Source: an uncultured Collinsella sp.
Lineage (GTDB): Bacteria; Actinomycetota; Coriobacteriia; Coriobacteriales; Coriobacteriaceae
Reading direction: 5' to 3'
Length of the DNA stretch: 11,178 bases
Assembly: GCA_937997605.1 (NCBI GenBank)
Contig: CALLFD010000227.1
Location: 1-11,178 of the forward strand
Position numbers and translations under genes: made by a program. Below are positions 9,501 to 11,178 of the stretch, piece after piece (the first letter of the stretch is position 1; every line of letters begins with the position of its first letter). The notes beneath the pieces are model-generated. The model saw only the letters and a list, made by a program, of their open reading frames with translations, had not been told where the DNA came from and ran no database searches.

Positions 9501-9672
9501 TACCCAGCGAAGCCCCGGCTTCCGCCGCATCATGACGGCACAGGTCGAGCTCGGCGAACGTTGGCGCCAGCAGCACGGCACGCCCGCGGCGGGCAATAAG
9601 GTCGACAAGCAGTGCCGACTCGGCATCGCTCAAATCCGTGCCGGCATTGGTGGTATAGATTCGAACAGGCAT
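6538..9672 (-). CDS. addB: AddB-like subunit with C-terminal PD-(D/E)XK nuclease domain; degenerate N-terminus
   Basis: The 1044-residue protein is encoded directly upstream of addA, the usual addB-addA order. The C-terminal third is a RecB-type nuclease domain: Q-IEAYSTCPLCWF (C738, C741), FVHDVLEH (H767), GRIDRVDV (D876) and VIDYKHRTG (D890, K892). In AddAB complexes this subunit recognises Chi and cuts one DNA strand. The N-terminus (about residues 3-18) starts like AddB, but I see no GxxGxGK[ST] Walker A. Known AddB proteins carry a four-cysteine 4Fe-4S site, and here the C-terminal cluster is reduced to C1031. The start ATG at 9672 has GGAGG only 3 bases upstream; in-frame codons further upstream reach a stop without another normal start. 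No convincing promoter was found in 9673-9803. Residues 646-663 are a tandem repeat. The family is clear, but the exact subunit name is partly inferred from position. Confidence 0.85.
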   Translation of the reverse strand: MPVRIYTTNAGTDLSDAESALLVDLIARRGRAVLLAPTFAELDLCRHDAAEAGASLGIDYKTPSSWLRSLWEFLGDGRDFVDNLQRQMLFSDMIARRDDADLQPLSRSQGTVRMLARMARDVLPGVAGTGAERCCDNVCKPKPKSDAEARVFELLRAYAGGLDRRDMVESCEAADIMAGALTDSLPACTRAVCVRGVTSFTYSLLELLSAVANNGGEVVVLLAREQAAMREELATAFDARGVLFEIAPLGEDAVASDVACGAAAQPAFIEVAGPHARAHVYADAIDKLVKAHKESKADKATATPADPVRVLVVSARASQLFGELASRLAVRHIAAETTEFTAFSQSVAGRQFTALANLIERMKAADEGTASKTEWWPAPELTDWIYSPLSGADAVNARTFDKNMRLSRSKTTAGVKSLLQSVQGQVRGARKAASDENWFKNVPCVVSDVFQALWRDKPVTALKAMLAVAEALPDRALGGLDGQARRQAETALLRHAIDILMNDARALDVSQAATVPVLDGVRTKVDKRSTAYDYETYEVDRAPRAQVRFASLADAAALRPGSYDAVLFADVDLDSYPLSHEEGPLATLTASLGREGVTLEPAALLRVRFGHAMQASRGPVTLARVTHDRQARECYPAAVWTELRAHAKAADDARAAGNAKAAGADKATCVGEGDIVRDFDPAAGEGLKRERVTCEAPQHLSAEAVPYLVLCRRDGEGEDAPLVPRLTSASQIEAYSTCPLCWFVSYRVKPQSIDAGFGNMEKGNFVHDVLEHLHARLPQEGMERVTPENLPRAQELLHEVFDETLAEHAGKRGTEGPLVPLSPVEERQVAEILPQLEGVLAYESEALAPFAPRYLEFAFNELKVEYAGWPLGGRIDRVDVDAENRAVVIDYKHRTGVEEFKLADPTVRDEESGAAPIDDPRWLPPHTQTLIYAQAMRRALGLDTRAALYFSTKGGKPALRGAASAELLEEEHGDGRIPGLKKGFPGEGGSMDFDALLDRVETGIAERLRELEAGDVAAVDPTSAQAAHARCSYNHEGTFVRRDV
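6547..6552 (-). promoter_or_regulatory. Shine-Dalgarno site for addA inside the addB 3' end
   Basis: On the minus strand AGGAGG lies within the last codons of addB, 12 bases upstream of the addA ATG (6534), with the addB TAG between them. The match to the anti-Shine-Dalgarno is strong but the spacing is slightly long. This arrangement is typical of ribosomes passing directly from addB to addA. Confidence 0.6.
7684..7737 (-). repeat. Three 18-bp tandem repeats inside addB
   Basis: Three in-frame units (7684-7701, 7702-7719, 7720-7737) differ from each other at a few positions. They encode HAKAAD, DARAAG and NAKAAG (residues 646-663), followed by a decayed fourth unit, ADKAT. The segment is an Ala/Lys-rich, probably helical or flexible linker ahead of the nuclease part. 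Copy number could vary between strains through slippage. Confidence 0.85.
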
Positions 9673-9802
9673 GGTCCTCCGCTCAAACTGTTCGCAATAA
9701 TCAATGCATCCATCCTACCCGCCCAAGCGGACACATTGCCACCGCAGCTCCATCTTTTGGTACAAAGCAACCTGAACCCAACGCACCAGCCGATTGCAGG
9801 CA

Positions 9803-9830
9803 TATAAAAACCGCCCCCGGAGGGACGGTT
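9803..9830 (-). terminator. Intrinsic terminator downstream of the yerC-like gene
   Basis: On the minus strand AACCGTCCC (9822-9830) pairs with GGGGCGGTT (9809-9817), giving 9 pairs with one G-U around the four-base loop TCCG. A run of T follows (TTTTTAT, reading into 9804). It lies 27 bases beyond the yerC-like stop and about 130 bases before addB. This suggests that addB-addA has its own promoter and is not simply a continuation of the yerC transcript. Confidence 0.88.
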
Positions 9831-9856
9831 CTTCGTAATTCAATGTTGTCGCTGGC

Positions 9857-10156
9857 CTACTCGCCATCCTCCAACTTAATGAGGATCTTGCGGTAGCCAC
9901 CGTACTCGCCGTTCAGCGCCTTTGAAACGCGGCTCACCGTGGTGGACGAAGCGCCGGTACGGGCCTGAACCTCAACATAAGGCTCGCCCTCGTCCAAATA
10001 GCGCGCAACCTGCAAACGCTGAGAAAGGTCGCAAATCTCGCGCGGCGTGCAGATATCGGTCAAAAACGCTTGGATATCCTTCTCGTCGTCCAAAAGGCTA
10101 AATGCGTGGACCAGCTGCTTGACATCAGGCTTGTCAAACATGTTCTCGATATTCAT
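9857..10156 (-). CDS. yerC: YerC/YecD-family TrpR-related DNA-binding protein
   Basis: This 99-residue protein of the TrpR superfamily resembles Bacillus YerC in length and in its blocks: an N-terminal helical dimerisation part, ICTPREICDLSQRLQVARYL (about 35-54), then a helix-turn-helix around residues 57-80 with TGASSTTVSRVSKAL. The TGAS-T-VSRV recognition helix is the family hallmark. It probably binds an operator as a dimer. The target and any ligand are unknown, and it should not be read as a tryptophan repressor. The start at 10156 gives the usual MxI beginning and has GGCGGTGA (10160-10167), one base off a full Shine-Dalgarno, 3 bases upstream. The downstream terminator at 9803-9830 makes it a probable single-gene transcript, with a structured leader of about 100 bases. 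Confidence 0.9.
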   Translation of the reverse strand: MNIENMFDKPDVKQLVHAFSLLDDEKDIQAFLTDICTPREICDLSQRLQVARYLDEGEPYVEVQARTGASSTTVSRVSKALNGEYGGYRKILIKLEDGE

Positions 10157-10203
10157 CGATCACCGCCAAACCCGCCAAAAGGCATCGAAGTTGATACTGA
10201 CAT

Positions 10204-10256
10204 CGGGCATCGTTCGCCCGTTCTATGCAATAGGGCAACGCCTGTGGCTTTTGCCC
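10204..10256 (-). promoter_or_regulatory. Two consecutive hairpins in the probable yerC 5' leader
   Basis: On the minus strand the first hairpin pairs GGGCAA (10251-10256) with TTGCCC (10233-10238). It has an inner GCC/GGC stem and an ACA loop. The second pairs CGGGC (10216-10220) with GCCCG (10204-10208) around a seven-base loop. Both lie between the candidate promoter and the start codon. They may stabilise the message or act in regulation. No known riboswitch class is recognised, and no T-run follows either stem. Confidence 0.5.
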
Positions 10257-10261
10257 GTAGC

Positions 10262-10292
10262 AGTGTAGCACACCACCAAACTAAAGCGACAA
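10262..10292 (-). promoter_or_regulatory. Candidate extended -10 promoter for the yerC-like gene
   Basis: On the minus strand TGCTACACT (10262-10270) is an extended -10 (TGn plus TACACT, four of six matches). TTGTCG at 10287-10292 is a possible -35 with a long spacing of 19 bases. The predicted start near 10255 would place the first leader hairpin at the very 5' end of the RNA. Confidence 0.4.
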
Positions 10293-10480
10293 GACTCTCT
10301 GCCAGCGGCGCGTTTTTCAGGACGAACGCCGTTTAGAAACCATATGCGCACGTAAGCTCCACGAATATTTGAGACAATGGGCGCCCAAACACCGCGGCGC
10401 GCCCGCGCAACCATCCAGGTCGCCGCCGTAAGCCGCTTCACGCGACGCCAGCAATCCCGGCGCAAGAAAGGATTCACGCC

Positions 10481-10846
10481 ATGCGCTTTATGCTTAACTG
10501 GCTCTTCACCTCGATCGCCATCGCGATCGCCACGTTCCTCGTCCCCGGTATCCAACCCTTCGGCTTTGCCGAGACCTGGGTCTGCTTTGCCTTTGTGGGA
10601 CTGTTCCTGAACATTGTCGATTCGTTCGTCAAACCGTTCCTCACGGTCATCTCGCTGCCGCTCACGATCATTACGCTGGGCATTTTCCAGCTTGTCGTCA
10701 ACAGCTTTATGCTTGAGCTCGCGAGTTACCTGTCGGTCAACCTGCTGGGCGTCGGCATCTCCATCGCCAGCTTTGGATCGGCCTTTATGGGCAGCATCCT
10801 GGTGTCCATCACGCGCAGCATCCTCGACAGCATCGCCGAGGACTAA
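10481..10846 (+). CDS. YvlD/holin-4 superfamily small integral membrane protein
   Basis: The 121-residue protein is almost entirely hydrophobic, with four predicted membrane segments at about residues 5-22, 30-48, 53-80 and 93-115. The family pattern is visible: LNIVDSFVKPFL (N44, K51-P52), SLPLTIITLGIFQLVVN (P60, G67, N74). This matches the phage-holin-4_2/YvlD group (formerly DUF360). Despite the holin name, these are mostly chromosomal proteins of unknown function, sometimes tied to envelope stress. No phage genes are nearby. The ATG at 10481 has AAAGGA (10467-10472) 8 bases upstream; an alternative start at M4 cannot be excluded. It is the only plus-strand gene here and converges on the Rrf2 gene. 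A 235-codon frame on the opposite strand shares its codon register and is a shadow. Confidence 0.9.
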   Translation: MRFMLNWLFTSIAIAIATFLVPGIQPFGFAETWVCFAFVGLFLNIVDSFVKPFLTVISLPLTIITLGIFQLVVNSFMLELASYLSVNLLGVGISIASFGSAFMGSILVSITRSILDSIAED

Positions 10847-10886
10847 AATGGCCATTCCGGCCGTGTCCGTCTCAACAGCCCAAAAC

Positions 10887-10925
10887 GAAGGCCGCCCATC
10901 GCAAAAATGGGCGGCCTTCTTATTT
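10887..10925. terminator. Strong hairpin terminator between convergent genes, probably bidirectional
   Basis: GAAGGCCGCCCAT (10887-10899) and its exact reverse complement (10907-10919) form a 13-bp perfect stem with a seven-base loop. On the plus strand TTATTT follows, ending the YvlD-like transcript 40 bases after its stop. On the minus strand GTTTTGG follows, so the same stem can also end the Rrf2 transcript, although with a shorter T-run. Confidence 0.88.
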
Positions 10926-10987
10926 GCCAAGTCTCAAAGGGCGAGAAAATCTACCATTTCCACCCCGTCCCCAAATGCAGGTGTGGG

Positions 10988-11178
10988 TTAGATGACGTAG
11001 TCGTAGCCATGGTTGGGAGCGACAAGTTGATCGAGCGTCACGCCGTCGAGGTAGTCGTTGATGAGCTTGTCCAGGTTCTTCCACACGTCGAGCGTGGGGC
11101 ACTCATCCGAACGCGAGCAGCCCTTGCAGTCGCCATCCAGGCAGGCGACCGGCGCCAGACTGCCCTCGGTCAGGCGCA
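10988..11178 (-). CDS. Rrf2-family transcriptional regulator, C-terminal 62 residues (partial, runs off right edge)
   Basis: The visible part begins RLTEGSLAPVACL and ends GYDYVI followed by TAA. The pattern LTEG-LAPVAC, a cysteine-rich loop, C-T-DVW-NL then a helical tail with TLDQL is typical of the C-terminal end of Rrf2 regulators such as IscR, CymR and NsrR. Counting from the first visible residue, cysteines lie at 12, 17, 20 and 26 (CLDGDCKGCSRSDEC), suggesting an iron-sulfur cluster or other thiol sensor. The N-terminal winged helix is outside the window, so its target cannot be guessed. In many genomes an Rrf2 gene sits upstream of iscS/nifU-type genes, but here downstream on the same strand there is only the terminator and the convergent membrane-protein gene. 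Confidence 0.85.
   Translation of the reverse strand, partial: RLTEGSLAPVACLDGDCKGCSRSDECPTLDVWKNLDKLINDYLDGVTLDQLVAPNHGYDYVI

Larger units (their letters stand above)
10157..10480. other. 324-base divergent intergenic region between yerC and the YvlD-like gene
   Basis: No convincing gene is present here. On the yerC side are a candidate promoter (10262-10292) and two hairpins (10204-10256). On the other side, 10379-10384 (GGGCGC) and a GCGCCC inside 10396-10405 could pair as a GC-rich stem in the leader of the plus-strand gene. I could not identify a convincing plus-strand promoter. GACAAT at 10373-10378 is a possible -10, but no -35 matches it. Confidence 0.6.

Noticed and set aside
2908..9672. 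Mycobacterial-type AdnAB instead of AddAB
   Set aside because: In AdnAB both subunits carry helicase motor motifs. Here the 1044-residue protein has no Walker A, DExx box or motif VI equivalents, only a nuclease domain, so AddAB is the better match.
10481..10846. Prophage holin gene
   Set aside because: The family name includes holin, but there is no endolysin, phage structural or integrase gene in the window, and the protein matches the chromosomal YvlD type.
10223..10930. 235-codon minus-strand frame across the YvlD-like gene
   Set aside because: It is in codon register with the plus-strand membrane protein, and its D/R/K/E-rich low-complexity stretch is what the complement of hydrophobic codons produces. 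It also runs through the terminator stem and the yerC promoter region.

Overview
The window is a high-GC bacterial chromosome segment of ordinary core genes, coding mostly on the minus strand. The protein sequences, the codon use and the mix of gene families fit the class Coriobacteriia (Actinomycetota), and a Collinsella-like gut organism is my best guess. That is inferred from protein flavour only, because no rRNA is present to settle it.

Layout from left to right. Positions 1-2707 (minus) hold the N-terminal 902 codons of dnaE, the replicative DNA polymerase III alpha subunit, and the gene runs off the left edge. A 200-base gap follows, with a long near-perfect inverted repeat (2808-2870). 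Positions 2908-6534 and 6538-9672 (both minus) hold addA and addB, a two-gene unit transcribed addB then addA with only 3 bases between them. Together they encode an AddAB-type helicase-nuclease for double-strand-break end processing. Upstream is a YerC/TrpR-like repressor gene (9857-10156, minus), which has its own intrinsic terminator at 9803-9830. A 324-base divergent gap then separates it from the only plus-strand gene, a small YvlD/holin-4-type membrane protein (10481-10846). That gene converges on the 3' end of an Rrf2-family regulator (10988 to the right edge, minus), and a strong hairpin terminator that could serve both directions lies between them.

Functionally the left 9.7 kb concerns DNA replication and recombinational repair. 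AddAB resects broken ends and prepares 3' tails for RecA, and DnaE is the replicase. The right-hand genes are two small regulators and a membrane protein with no evident link to repair.

I found no mobile element, CRISPR array, tRNA or rRNA, and no convincing new multi-gene system. The points most worth checking are the 23-bp-arm inverted repeat between addA and dnaE, the degenerate AddB (no Walker A and a reduced cysteine set), a roughly 60-residue insertion in an otherwise intact DnaE PHP domain, a three-unit 18-bp tandem repeat inside addB, and the structured leader of the yerC-like gene. Several very long reading frames antisense to dnaE and addA are composition artefacts.
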